The position numbers and the translations under genes are program-made. Below, in pieces: positions 32,624-40,917 of a stretch of DNA of 64,000 nucleotides. The stretch is from Luteibacter sp. dw_328 (GTDB lineage: Bacteria; Pseudomonadota; Gammaproteobacteria; Xanthomonadales; Rhodanobacteraceae). The notes under the pieces were generated by a model. The model did no database searches. It was not told where the DNA came from and was given only the letters and a program-made list of their open reading frames with translations. The stretch is from assembly GCF_018449605.1 (NCBI RefSeq), contig NZ_JAAVUW010000007.1, positions 248,001-312,000 of the forward strand, in the 5' to 3' direction. Each line of letters begins with the position of its first letter. Within the stretch, counting starts at the first letter, position 1.

Positions 32624-33604
32624 ATGAAACTCGCTTCATTGAAGGAGGGCGGCCGTGACGGCACGCTCATCGTCGTCAGCCGCGACCTGTCGCGCGCCGT
32701 GAAGGCTACCGGCATTGCGCCGACGCTGCAGGCTGCGCTGGACGATTGGAGCACGATCGCGCCGCGCCTCAACGCGTTGTCGGAAGACCTCAACGAGGGG
32801 GGCGCGCAGGGCGCGTTCGATCTCGACATGGCCAGGCTTGCCGCGCCGCTTCCGCGCGCGTACGAGTTCGTCGACGGGAGTGCCTACCTTCCGCACGTTG
32901 AGCGCGTACGTCGTGCGCGTGGCGCCGAGGTGCCGGAGTCGTTCTACGTCGATCCGTTGATGTACCAGGCGACCAGTGCCGGTTTTCTCGGGCCGCGCGA
33001 TCCGGTCGTCGTCGCCAGCGAAGAGTTCGGTATCGACCTCGAGGCCGAGGTGCTCATCATCACCGACGACGTGCCGATGGGCGTGACGCCGGCGCAGGCT
33101 GCCGCTCATATCCAGCTGGTCGGACTGGTCAACGACGTTTCGCTGCGTGGCCTCATTCCGGGCGAACTCGCCAAGGGCTTCGGCTTCGTGCAGTCCAAGC
33201 CCCGTTCCGCGTTGTCGCCGGTGTTCGTCACGCCGGATGAACTGGGGGATGCCTGGATCGACGACAAGCTCCACTTGCCGATGCGCACCTGGATCAACGG
33301 CACGTGGTTCGGCGAAGCCGAGTGCGGCGTCGACATGCAGTTCGATTTCTCGCAGCTGGTGGCCCACGTCGCGAAGACGCGCCCGCTGACCGCAGGCACG
33401 CTGGTCGGCTCGGGCACCATCGCCAACCAGGACACGGGCAAGGGCGCTTCATGCCTCGCCGAGCAGCGCACGGTGGAAACCTTGCGCGACGGCAAGCCAA
33501 GCACCCCGTTCCTGTCCTTCGGCGACACGGTGAAGATCGACGTCACCGACGCCTCAGGCGCGTCGATCTTCGGCGCGATAGAGCAGGTCATCGCCAAGGC
33601 ATAA
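32624..33604 (+). CDS. fahA: Fumarylacetoacetate hydrolase family protein, last step of tyrosine breakdown
   Basis: This 326-residue enzyme should split fumarylacetoacetate to fumarate and acetoacetate. The FAA-hydrolase domain holds the metal-binding Glu pair in GIDLEAEVLIITDDVPMG, the segment VGLVNDVSLRGLIPGELAKGFGFVQSKP, and GTIANQDTGKGASCLAEQRTVE. It belongs to the shorter bacterial type rather than the about 420-residue eukaryotic FAH. Position after hmgA supports fumarylacetoacetase over other FAH-fold activities. AAGGAA precedes the ATG. Confidence 0.9.
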   Translation: MKLASLKEGGRDGTLIVVSRDLSRAVKATGIAPTLQAALDDWSTIAPRLNALSEDLNEGGAQGAFDLDMARLAAPLPRAYEFVDGSAYLPHVERVRRARGAEVPESFYVDPLMYQATSAGFLGPRDPVVVASEEFGIDLEAEVLIITDDVPMGVTPAQAAAHIQLVGLVNDVSLRGLIPGELAKGFGFVQSKPRSALSPVFVTPDELGDAWIDDKLHLPMRTWINGTWFGEAECGVDMQFDFSQLVAHVAKTRPLTAGTLVGSGTIANQDTGKGASCLAEQRTVETLRDGKPSTPFLSFGDTVKIDVTDASGASIFGAIEQVIAKA

Positions 33605-33612
33605 CCGCTCTG

Positions 33613-33694
33613 TGTAGGAGCCGATTCATCGGCGATCCCGCGGCAGCGGGCGAGGTTGTCGCGAGCACCCTTCGCCGATGAATCGGCTCCTACA
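33613..33694. repeat. BIME-like pair of REP units downstream of fahA
   Basis: Two inverted ATTCAT-subtype units, at 33613-33635 and 33672-33694, share the core GGAGCCGATTCATCGGCGA. They lie between the convergent fahA and gapA genes. Confidence 0.8.
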
Positions 33695-33716
33695 GGAAGC
33701 GGTCGGCGTAAACGAA

Positions 33717-33748
33717 AAGGCCCGCACGTTGCCGTGCGGGCCTTGTTT
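33717..33748 (+). terminator. Rho-independent terminator of the hppD-hmgA-fahA operon
   Basis: AAGGCCCGCACG (33717-33728) pairs with CGTGCGGGCCTT (33733-33744) over loop TTGC, followed by GTTT. The AAAA before it makes it usable from both strands, so it may also serve gapA. Confidence 0.75.
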
Positions 33749-33772
33749 CATGGGTAGGGCGCCGGTGGCGCC

Positions 33773-33797
33773 CATCGCCGCTGAAGCGGCTCCCACA
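33773..33797. repeat. REP unit abutting the gapA stop codon
   Basis: This GCTTCAGC-subtype unit (core TCGCCGCTGAAGCGGCTCC) ends directly at the gapA stop. A GGGCGCC/GGCGCCC hairpin adjoins it at 33757-33773. Confidence 0.75.
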
Positions 33798-34814
33798 TTA
33801 CTTGGCGTTCATCAGCGCCTTGGTCATGTCGAGCATGCGGTTCGAGAAGCCCCACTCGTTGTCGTACCACGAGAGGACCTTGACCAGCGTGCCTTCCATC
33901 ACTCGCGTCTGCGTCGAGTCGTAGATCGACGAGTGCGGGTTGTGGTTGAAGTCGATCGACACCAGCGGCTGCGTGTTGACCGCGAGGATGCCCTTCATCG
34001 AACCATTGGCGGCTTCGTTGATGACGGCATCGATCTCTTCCTTCGTCGTCGCGCGGGCGGCGGTGAAGACGAGGTCGACCACGGACACGTTGATCGTCGG
34101 CACGCGCATGGCGAAACCGTCGAGCTTGCCGTTGAGTTCCGGCAGCACCAGGCCGACCGCGGCGGCAGCGCCGGTCTTGGTTGGGATCTGGCTGTGCGTG
34201 GCGCTACGGGCGCGGCGAAGATCCGAGTGGTAGACGTCGGTCAGCACCTGGTCGTTCGTGTAGGCATGGATGGTGGTCATCAGGCCGTGCACGATGCCGA
34301 TCTTCTCGTGGAGCACCTTGGCCAGCGGAGCCAGGCAGTTGGTGGTGCACGAGGCGTTGGAGATGACTTCGAGCTTCGAGGTGAGCTTGTCGTCGTTGAC
34401 GCCCATGACGAAGGTGCCGTCCACGTCCTTGTCGCCGGGTGCCGAGATGATCACCTTCTTGGCGCCGCCGGCGATATGCGCGCTGGCCTTCGCCTTGGAG
34501 GTGAAGAAGCCGGTGGATTCCAGCACCACGTCGACGCCGTGCTCGCCCCAGGGCAGCTTGGACGGATCGCGCTCGGCGAAGACCTTGATGCGGTCGCCGT
34601 TGACGATCAGGTCGCCGCCGTCAACCGACACTTCACCCGGGAAACGACCGTGCGCCGTGTCGTACTGGGTCAGGTGGGCATTGGTGTTGGCATCGCCGAG
34701 ATCGTTGATCGCAACGATCTGGATGTCCTGGCCATTCTTCTTGGCTTCGTAAAGCGAACGCAGGATGTTGCGACCGATGCGACCGTAACCGTTGATGGCG
34801 ACCTTGATGGTCAT
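33798..34814 (-). CDS. gapA: Glyceraldehyde-3-phosphate dehydrogenase
   Basis: GapA oxidises glyceraldehyde 3-phosphate to 1,3-bisphosphoglycerate with NAD+. The 338-residue protein begins [19 protein letters not shown], has [14 protein letters not shown] with catalytic Cys156, and ends [15 protein letters not shown]. The start ATG at 34814 fits the family; the frame runs upstream to 35003 without conserved sequence. It is the sole gapA-type gene here. The gap to the S1/P1 nuclease gene is 174 bp and must hold divergent promoters. Confidence 0.97.
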   Translation of the reverse strand: MTIKVAINGYGRIGRNILRSLYEAKKNGQDIQIVAINDLGDANTNAHLTQYDTAHGRFPGEVSVDGGDLIVNGDRIKVFAERDPSKLPWGEHGVDVVLESTGFFTSKAKASAHIAGGAKKVIISAPGDKDVDGTFVMGVNDDKLTSKLEVISNASCTTNCLAPLAKVLHEKIGIVHGLMTTIHAYTNDQVLTDVYHSDLRRARSATHSQIPTKTGAAAAVGLVLPELNGKLDGFAMRVPTINVSVVDLVFTAARATTKEEIDAVINEAANGSMKGILAVNTQPLVSIDFNHNPHSSIYDSTQTRVMEGTLVKVLSWYDNEWGFSNRMLDMTKALMNAK

Positions 34815-34988
34815 AGGGCGTGCCTCCGGATGGGATGTGCTGACTAGGTAAGGGCGGGTGGCGTAAACGTCCATGGTAACGGAACGTCGCAGGGGCCGGC
34901 TTGCTGCGCCGCCGCGATCTGTCATCCGGGTCTCAGTCCGGATGTGGCAAACTTGGCCGTTCGCCCGTCCGGAAACGTTTACAGCTCC

Positions 34989-35810
34989 ATGAAAACGACT
35001 CATAAGCGCGCGCTAGCCGCCTTACTGGCCCTCACCGTCCCCGCCTTCGCGACCACCGTCCAGGCCTGGGGCGACATCGGCCACCGCATCGTCGCCGAAC
35101 TGGCCTGGCGCCAGCTCGACCCCTCGGCCAAGGCCGAAGTGGAGCGTCTGCTCAAGGCCGACGGCTCCGATTCCCTGGCCGATGTGGCCAGCTGGCCCGA
35201 CCACCTGCGTAACGATCCGGACCAGAAGGAACTGGGCAAGGCCACCGCCAAGCTGCACTACATGGACTTCCTGGACGGCAAGTGTGTCTACGTGCCGCCG
35301 GTGGATTGCAAGGACGGCCAATGTGTCGTCGGCGGCCTGGAGAAGTACGTCGCCATCCTCGGCGACCGCCACAAGTCCAATGCCGAGCGCGCCGAAGCGC
35401 TGAAGTTCGTCGTCCACTTCGTGGGTGACGTGCATCAGCCGCTCCACGCCGGCAACCGCGACGACAAGGGCGGTAACGACTACCAGGTGCAGTTCGACGG
35501 CAAGGGCTCCAACCTGCACAAGGTCTGGGACTCCAGCATGCTTTATACCCGCGACCTGCAGTGGCCGGCCTATACCGACCGCCTCGCCGCCGAAGGCCCG
35601 GTGACCCTCCCGAAGCCCATTCCGCCGCTGGACAACCCGTACGCCCAGTGGGCCGAAGAGTCCTGCCAGATCGTCGCCGCGAACGGCTTCTATCCGGGCA
35701 ACCACACGGTCGACGACGCCTACGTCGCCAAATACCTTCCGGTCGCCGAGACCCGCCTGCGGCTTGCAGGCAAGCGTCTCGCCGACCTGCTCAACCACAC
35801 GCTGGACTAA
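34989..35810 (+). CDS. S1/P1-type secreted nuclease
   Basis: This 273-residue protein has a signal peptide cleaved after TVQA, leaving Trp at the mature N-terminus ([13 protein letters not shown]). In S1/P1 nucleases this Trp and the following His bind the zinc cluster. Other ligand motifs are visible: [48 protein letters not shown], and [11 protein letters not shown]. These enzymes cut single-stranded DNA and RNA in the periplasm or outside, releasing 3'-phosphates or 5'-nucleotides. The start is ATG 34989. It ends 4 bp before pyk, an unusual partner. Confidence 0.93.
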   Translation: MKTTHKRALAALLALTVPAFATTVQAWGDIGHRIVAELAWRQLDPSAKAEVERLLKADGSDSLADVASWPDHLRNDPDQKELGKATAKLHYMDFLDGKCVYVPPVDCKDGQCVVGGLEKYVAILGDRHKSNAERAEALKFVVHFVGDVHQPLHAGNRDDKGGNDYQVQFDGKGSNLHKVWDSSMLYTRDLQWPAYTDRLAAEGPVTLPKPIPPLDNPYAQWAEESCQIVAANGFYPGNHTVDDAYVAKYLPVAETRLRLAGKRLADLLNHTLD

Positions 35811-35814
35811 AAAA

Positions 35815-37284
35815 ATGACCGATATCCAGGTTCGCCGCACCAAGATCGTCGCCACCCTCGGACCCGCCACGGACGCGCCGGGCATGCTCGAGAAAATCCT
35901 TGAAGAGGGCGTGGACATCGTCCGCCTGAACCTCTCGCATGGCACCCCGGACGACCACCGTGCCCGCGCTGCCGCCGTGCGCGCGGCCGCGGAGAAGGTC
36001 GGTCGCGAGGTCGGCATCCTGGCCGACCTGCAGGGCCCGAAGATCCGCATCGAGAAGTTCGCCGACGGCCCGATCGACCTCATGGCCGGCGACAGCTTCG
36101 TGCTCGACTGCCGCCCCGACGCACCGGCCGGCACGCAGAGCCGCGTGGGCGTGAGCTATTACGACCTGCCCAAGGACGTGGTCGCCGGCGACGTGCTGTT
36201 GCTCGACGACGGCCTGATCGCGCTCTCGGTCATCGAGATCTCCGGCAGCGAAATCCGCACCCGTGTGGTCATCGGCGGTCGCCTGTCGGCACGCAAGGGC
36301 CTCAACCGCCAGGGCGGCGGCCTCAGCGTCAGCGCCTTGTCCGACAAGGACCGCAACGACATCAAGCTGGCCGCCGAGATGGGCGCGGACTTCCTCGCGG
36401 TCTCCTTCGTGCGCTGCGCCGACGACCTTCATGAAGCCCGTCGCCTGATGCGCGAGGCCGGTGGTGACGCCGCCATCGTCTCCAAGATCGAGCGTGCCGA
36501 CGCCATCCCTGTGCTCGGCGAAATCATCGACGCGTCCGACGTGGTGATGGTCGCCCGCGGTGACCTCGGCGTGGAAATCGGCGACGCCGAACTGCCGGGT
36601 CTGCAGAAGAAGATCATTCGCGAATCCGTGCAGCGCAACCGCTCGGTGATCACCGCGACGCAGATGCTGCAGTCGATGGTGCGTGCGCCGATCCCGACGC
36701 GTGCCGAAGTGCTCGACGTGGCCAACGCGGTCATCGACGGCACCGATGCCGTCATGCTCTCGGAAGAGAGCGCCGCGGGTGCGCATCCGGACAAAGCCGT
36801 CGCTGCCATGCGCCGCATCTGCCTGGGTGCCGAGCGCCAGTTCGAGCCGCGTGACGACCTCCGCCCGGATACCCACTCGCTGGACCGCAGCGACCAGGCC
36901 ATCGCCCTCGCCGCCATGCTGCTCGCCGCCCAGGTGGGTGTGCGCGCGATCGTCGCACTGACCGAGTCGGGCGCCACCGCCCAGTGGCTGTCGCGCTACC
37001 GCTTCGCCGTGCCCATCTACGCGCTGTCCCCGTCGGACATGGCCCGCCGCCGCATGCTCATGCTGCGCGACGTGCAGCCGGTGGACTTCGAGCAGAGCAA
37101 TCTCGATCCGGCACACACCGCCCGCGCCGCGCTCCAGCACCTGTTCGCGCTGGGCAAGCTGGCCAAGGGCGACCGCGTCATCCTGACCCACGGTGACCAC
37201 ATCGGTCGTGGCGGTGGTACCAACACGCTGAAGCTGCTGGTCGTCGGTGACGACGGCATCGCCGACAGCCTGCGCGACCTCTGA
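35815..37284 (+). CDS. pyk: Pyruvate kinase
   Basis: Pyk turns phosphoenolpyruvate and ADP into pyruvate and ATP. The 489-residue protein shows RRTKIVATLGPATD, VRLNLSHGTPDDH, the active-site ARGDLGVEIG, and TATQMLQSM. It is complete. Four bases separate it from the nuclease stop, and AAAAA rather than a Shine-Dalgarno precedes the ATG, so translation may depend on coupling or on a separate transcript. The C-terminal regulatory domain is present. Confidence 0.97.
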   Translation: MTDIQVRRTKIVATLGPATDAPGMLEKILEEGVDIVRLNLSHGTPDDHRARAAAVRAAAEKVGREVGILADLQGPKIRIEKFADGPIDLMAGDSFVLDCRPDAPAGTQSRVGVSYYDLPKDVVAGDVLLLDDGLIALSVIEISGSEIRTRVVIGGRLSARKGLNRQGGGLSVSALSDKDRNDIKLAAEMGADFLAVSFVRCADDLHEARRLMREAGGDAAIVSKIERADAIPVLGEIIDASDVVMVARGDLGVEIGDAELPGLQKKIIRESVQRNRSVITATQMLQSMVRAPIPTRAEVLDVANAVIDGTDAVMLSEESAAGAHPDKAVAAMRRICLGAERQFEPRDDLRPDTHSLDRSDQAIALAAMLLAAQVGVRAIVALTESGATAQWLSRYRFAVPIYALSPSDMARRRMLMLRDVQPVDFEQSNLDPAHTARAALQHLFALGKLAKGDRVILTHGDHIGRGGGTNTLKLLVVGDDGIADSLRDL

Positions 37285-37290
37285 TATGTC

Positions 37291-37360
37291 TGTAGGAGCC
37301 GATTCATCGGCGAAAACCAGGGTGGGGTAGCCCCCCATCGCCGATGAATCGGCTCCTACC
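37291..37360. repeat. BIME-like pair of REP units after pyk
   Basis: Inverted ATTCAT-subtype units at 37291-37313 and 37338-37360 surround a 24-nt spacer. They lie just behind the pyk stop and may end or stabilise its mRNA. Confidence 0.8.
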
Positions 37361-37455
37361 GAACCAGGGTGGCGCACCGGCACCGCACGATTTCACACGC
37401 ATCGCATGCGTGCGCAGGGTTAAACTTGAGGTCCTGGCACATCACCGAGGGCGTC

Positions 37456-37899
37456 ATGATCCGACTCAAGCTCCGTACCGGCGCCATTGCCGCCACCGCT
37501 CTTCTGCTCGTCGCCGGCGCTGCCGAGGCGCAGAACGTCCGCCGCGTCGCTCCGGAACGCCTGACCGGTTACTGGTACCTGACCAACAAGTCAGTCAACC
37601 CCGATGTCCCCAATACCGGCAAGAACCTCGACCAGCCCACCTGCGTCGCGGTGACCTACATGATCGGCTCCGACGGCCGCACCCAGAACGCCACCATCTC
37701 CAAGGTCGTGCCCGCAGGCGACCTGGGCCAGGTCGGCGTGAGCATCGTCAAGCAGCTTTCCTACGTGAAGGGCTCCCAGAACGGCACGGCCGAACCGGTG
37801 CAGACCTACTACGTGACCGGCTTCAACCTGCCGGAAGATCCCGCGAAAAAGGCGGCGATCCTCGACCAGTGCAAGCTGTCGGGCTACCAGACCACTTAA
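37456..37899 (+). CDS. Exported TonB-C-like small protein
   Basis: This 147-residue protein has a signal peptide (MIRLKLRTGAIAATALLLVAGAAEA) and a domain like the TonB C-terminus: CVAVTYMIGSDGRTQNATISKVVPAGDLGQVGVSIVKQLSYVKG. Unlike TonB it has no retained membrane anchor or proline-rich spacer. It therefore may be a periplasmic protein with a TonB-like fold rather than an energy transducer. ATG 37456 starts the signal peptide. A -10-like TAAACT is at 37421. Confidence 0.65.
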   Translation: MIRLKLRTGAIAATALLLVAGAAEAQNVRRVAPERLTGYWYLTNKSVNPDVPNTGKNLDQPTCVAVTYMIGSDGRTQNATISKVVPAGDLGQVGVSIVKQLSYVKGSQNGTAEPVQTYYVTGFNLPEDPAKKAAILDQCKLSGYQTT

Positions 37900-37920
37900 T
37901 CGCGCCGCACAACGGCTTTC

Positions 37921-37952
37921 GCGGAGTAGTCCCTTATACTCCGCCGGTTTTT
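37921..37952 (+). terminator. Terminator-like hairpin after the TonB-C-like gene
   Basis: GCGGAGTA (37921-37928) and TACTCCGC (37937-37944) pair over an 8-nt loop, followed by CGGTTTTT. The same stretch holds TATACT, which could be the fbaB -10. The two readings compete. Confidence 0.45.
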
Positions 37953-38008
37953 GTCCTCGCTTAGCCCCTCGACGAGGGGCATACCACTACACCCATTACG
38001 GAGTTGTC

Positions 38009-39034
38009 ATGAGCATCGAAAATCTCGAACAGGTCGCGCTGGCGATGGTGGCCACGGGGAAGGGCATCATTGCCGTCGACGAATCCACCAACACCATCAA
38101 GAAGCGCTTCGAAGCCGCCGGTGTCGAGAACACCGAGGAAAACCGTCGCCGCTATCGTGAGCTGCTGCTGACCACGCCGGGCCTGGGCGAGCATATTTCC
38201 GGTGCCATCCTGTTCGACGAGACCATCCGCCAGAAGACCAGCGACGGTACGCCGCTCGTCGACGCCATGAAGAAGGCCGGCATCATCCCGGGTATCAAGG
38301 TCGACAAGGGTCCGGTGACGCTCGCCGGCTTCCCGGGCGACGTGATCACCGAAGGCCTCGACGGCCTGCGTGACCGCCTCAAGGAATACGCCCAGCTTGG
38401 CGCGCAGTTCGCCAAGTGGCGTGCGGTGATCAACATCACCGACGACAACCCGAGCTCCACGGCCATTGAGGCCAACATGGAAAACCTGGCTCGCTACGCG
38501 GCGCTGTGCCAGGAAGCCGGTCTCGTACCGATGGTCGAGCCGGAGATCGTCATGGACGGTCCGGAGAGCACGCACGATCTCGACGTTAGCTACGAAGTGC
38601 ACGAAGCAGTGCTGCGCAGCCTGTTCAATGCCCTGTATTCGCATAACGTCATGCTCGAAGGCGTCATCCTCAAGGTGAGCATGGTGATTCCGGGCAAGAA
38701 TGCGCCCAAGGACGAGCAGGCCACGCCGGAAGAAGTCGCCGAGGCAACCGTGCGCGTGCTCCGTACCACCGTGCCGGCAAGCCTGCCGGGCATCGTGTTC
38801 CTGTCCGGCGGCCAGAGCGACGAGCAGGCCACCGAGCACCTGGACCTCATCAACAAGATGGGCCCGCACCCGTGGCCGGTCAGCTTCTCCTACGGCCGCG
38901 CACTGGTTGCCGAGGCGCTGAACGTCTGGTCGAAGGATCTCAAGGGTAACTACGAGAAGGCGCAGAAGGTTGTCCACGAGCGCGCCAAGGAAAATGGCGA
39001 CGCTGCGCTGGGTCGCTGGACGAAGCGCGGCTGA
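38009..39034 (+). CDS. fbaB: Fructose-bisphosphate aldolase, class I
   Basis: This 341-residue aldolase splits fructose 1,6-bisphosphate. It is of the eukaryote-like class I type, with Schiff-base lysine at about residue 222 in EGVILKVSMVIPGKNA, and GKGIIAVDESTNTIKKRFEA at the N-terminus; FLSGGQSDEQATEHL is also typical. The C-terminal residues differ from the vertebrate Tyr tail. A GCCCCTC/GAGGGGC hairpin lies in the 5' region at 37964-37980, and ACGGAGTTGTC provides the Shine-Dalgarno. The strong terminator at 39094 ends the transcript. Confidence 0.95.
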   Translation: MSIENLEQVALAMVATGKGIIAVDESTNTIKKRFEAAGVENTEENRRRYRELLLTTPGLGEHISGAILFDETIRQKTSDGTPLVDAMKKAGIIPGIKVDKGPVTLAGFPGDVITEGLDGLRDRLKEYAQLGAQFAKWRAVINITDDNPSSTAIEANMENLARYAALCQEAGLVPMVEPEIVMDGPESTHDLDVSYEVHEAVLRSLFNALYSHNVMLEGVILKVSMVIPGKNAPKDEQATPEEVAEATVRVLRTTVPASLPGIVFLSGGQSDEQATEHLDLINKMGPHPWPVSFSYGRALVAEALNVWSKDLKGNYEKAQKVVHERAKENGDAALGRWTKRG

Positions 39035-39093
39035 TCGGCGCGTGCTGCGTGACGCGTCTCACGGCGCGTCTCGTGGCATGTCCCCGCGACAAC

Positions 39094-39127
39094 AAAAAAC
39101 CCGGCGCCTCGCGGCGCCGGGTTTTTT
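39094..39127. terminator. Bidirectional terminator between fbaB and an OMP gene
   Basis: CCCGGCGCC (39100-39108) and GGCGCCGGG (39113-39121) pair with loop TCGC, flanked by A6 and T6. It serves convergent fbaB and the beta-barrel gene. Confidence 0.9.
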
Positions 39128-39162
39128 ATTTCACCAACAGGGGGATTAACGACCCCGGTGAC

Positions 39163-39744
39163 TCAGAAGCGGTATTCAGCGCTCACCGAGGCCACGTTCG
39201 TGGACAGGTTGAGACCGTGCTTCTTCGCGTCGTAATGGTCGTAGTTCACGCCGAGGCTGAAGTTCTGGGTGAGGTTGTAGCCCACGCCCGCACCGGCATA
39301 CCAGCTGGTCTTGTCGAAGTTGTCGCGCGTGATGTCGTCGTGGCTCACACCGTCGCCCTTCCAGGCGTAGAGGCCGGCACGGCCGCTGATGTACCACTTC
39401 GGATCGATGTTGAAGCGACCGTTCACGCCGGCGGTCCAGCCATGCAGGCTCGACTTGCGGCCATCGATGGCGTTGCCACCGGTGACAAGGTGCTTGGCGT
39501 GAATGTTACCCAGGTCGTTGTAGCCGCCTTCGACACCCAGCGCGAGCGACGGGCTCACAGCCCAGCGATAACCGCCGTTGATGTCGTATGCGACGTCATG
39601 CCCGTCGTAATTGCCCTTGTTCACTTGCGCACGGCCGGCACTGCCGTTGACGAAGAAGCCGGCGCCATTGGCGTCCTGCGCGAAAGCCGGGGCCGCAACC
39701 ATACCGGCCGCCATGAGGCCAAGGGCGATGAGGGTCTTTTTCAT
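39163..39744 (-). CDS. Outer-membrane beta-barrel protein, paralogue 1
   Basis: This 193-residue protein has a signal peptide (MKKTLIALGLMAAGMVAAPAFA) and an eight-stranded barrel pattern: GFFVNGSAGRAQV, AYDINGGYRWAVSPSLALGVEGGYNDLGN, GRFNIDPKWYISGRAGLYAWKG, SWYAGAGVGYNLTQNFSLGVNYDHYDA, SVSAEYRF. The final Phe is the Bam signal. It resembles the OMP_b-brl/OmpA-transmembrane families and a second copy 215 bp upstream. No OmpA peptidoglycan domain is present. GGAG stands before the ATG. Confidence 0.85.
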   Translation of the reverse strand: MKKTLIALGLMAAGMVAAPAFAQDANGAGFFVNGSAGRAQVNKGNYDGHDVAYDINGGYRWAVSPSLALGVEGGYNDLGNIHAKHLVTGGNAIDGRKSSLHGWTAGVNGRFNIDPKWYISGRAGLYAWKGDGVSHDDITRDNFDKTSWYAGAGVGYNLTQNFSLGVNYDHYDAKKHGLNLSTNVASVSAEYRF

Positions 39745-39904
39745 GGGGAAAACTCCTGCTTATTCTTTATGCGTTCGATGCGGGCGGCATGGGGATGCCG
39801 ACTCGCCACAACACACGAGCGGGGGTGCCGTGTGTCCGGGTACTACATGCGGCGGCGCCGCAATAGATTCAATACCCGTAAGTTCACTATTAAGAGAAGA
39901 TTAA

Positions 39905-39928
39905 GCCACGGCGGGTTTCCGCCGTGGC
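39905..39928 (-). terminator. Terminator of OMP paralogue 2
   Basis: GCCACGGCGG (39905-39914) and CCGCCGTGGC (39919-39928) form a 10-bp stem. On the minus strand it is followed by TTAATCTTCTCTT, a broken T-rich tail. Confidence 0.65.
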
Positions 39929-39959
39929 TCGTTACTTCAGAACAACAATTCATCCAACC

Positions 39960-40691
39960 TTAGAAGCGGTACTCGCCAGCGAGCGAAATGATGCCCGTGG
40001 AGCGCTTGAGGCCCACGCTGGTCTCGCCCGTGGTGTTGTCCATGACCTTGCCCGCATTCGCGTGGAAGTAGTCATAGGTCAGGCCGACGCCGAAGTGCTC
40101 GTTGACGTCCCAACCGGTGCCGACGCCGGCGTACCAGCTGCCGCGGTTCGGGCGGCCGCCATTGGAGAAGCCGAGGTCCTGGCCGACGCTGTTGTTGTAA
40201 TTGTTGTTGTTGTCGTTGGCGCGGAAGTAACCGCCGTGGCCGCTGAGGTACCAGCCGGGGACGAGGTTGATCTTGCCGTTGACACCGAGCATCCAGCCGC
40301 GCAGCGCGTTCTTGGTGTTCTTCTGGTCGACGTTCTGATCGGCCTCAAACACGTTCTTTACGCGGTAATTGCCGAGATCCGTGTAACCGGCCTCGAGGCC
40401 GAGGCCGAGATCGGGGCCGACCTTCCAGCGGTATCCGCCCAGAAGACCGTAGCCCGTGCGACGGCCCTGTTCGCCGTGCAGGGGATTGAAACCGCTGACA
40501 TTGCTACCGAAGCCACCGGTGTCGCTACCGTTGGTGCGACCGACGTTGGCGCCGATGAACCAGTTACCGCTACCCACGGCCTGGCTGGGCTGATAATTGC
40601 CGCTGACAGCCGGGTTGCTGTCCTGGGCGAAGGCCGGAATGGCCGCAAACGAAGCGCAAGAAACTGCAAGGGCAAGTGCTGCCTTTTTCAT
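39960..40691 (-). CDS. Outer-membrane beta-barrel protein, paralogue 2
   Basis: This 243-residue protein has a signal peptide (MKKAALALAVSCASFAAIPAFA) and barrel strands YGLLGGYRWKVGPDLGLGLEAGYTDLGNYRV, MLGVNGKINLVPGWYLSGHGGYF, SWYAGVGTGWDVNEHFGVGLTYDYF and IISLAGEYRF. It shares the YR/GYxDLGN and SWYAG motifs with paralogue 1 but is 50 residues longer, with an Asn-rich loop (DNNNNYNNS). Separate terminators and 215 bp between the two genes suggest separate transcripts. Confidence 0.85.
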   Translation of the reverse strand: MKKAALALAVSCASFAAIPAFAQDSNPAVSGNYQPSQAVGSGNWFIGANVGRTNGSDTGGFGSNVSGFNPLHGEQGRRTGYGLLGGYRWKVGPDLGLGLEAGYTDLGNYRVKNVFEADQNVDQKNTKNALRGWMLGVNGKINLVPGWYLSGHGGYFRANDNNNNYNNSVGQDLGFSNGGRPNRGSWYAGVGTGWDVNEHFGVGLTYDYFHANAGKVMDNTTGETSVGLKRSTGIISLAGEYRF

Positions 40692-40917
40692 GGGGGGTGT
40701 TCCTCTTATTTTCGGGGCGGCAATCGATCCGTGGGGGTGGGGGAAGATCGGTTGCCGTGGTCGATTAGAGTCCTTCGAACCTGAAGCGACTCGAAAAACA
40801 GAACGGAAAGATTAAGCGGGAGTTAACTTTGCGTTTGCAGCATGAACGTCCACGACAAGATGTGATCAATGCGCGACAATCATGGTTTTTCCGCCGCTTG
40901 CTAACTGGAGAACGCCG

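Noticed and set aside
34815-35003. N-terminal extension of gapA by 63 residues
   Set aside because: The family begins at [14 protein letters not shown]; the added part has no conservation and would run into the upstream region of the nuclease gene.
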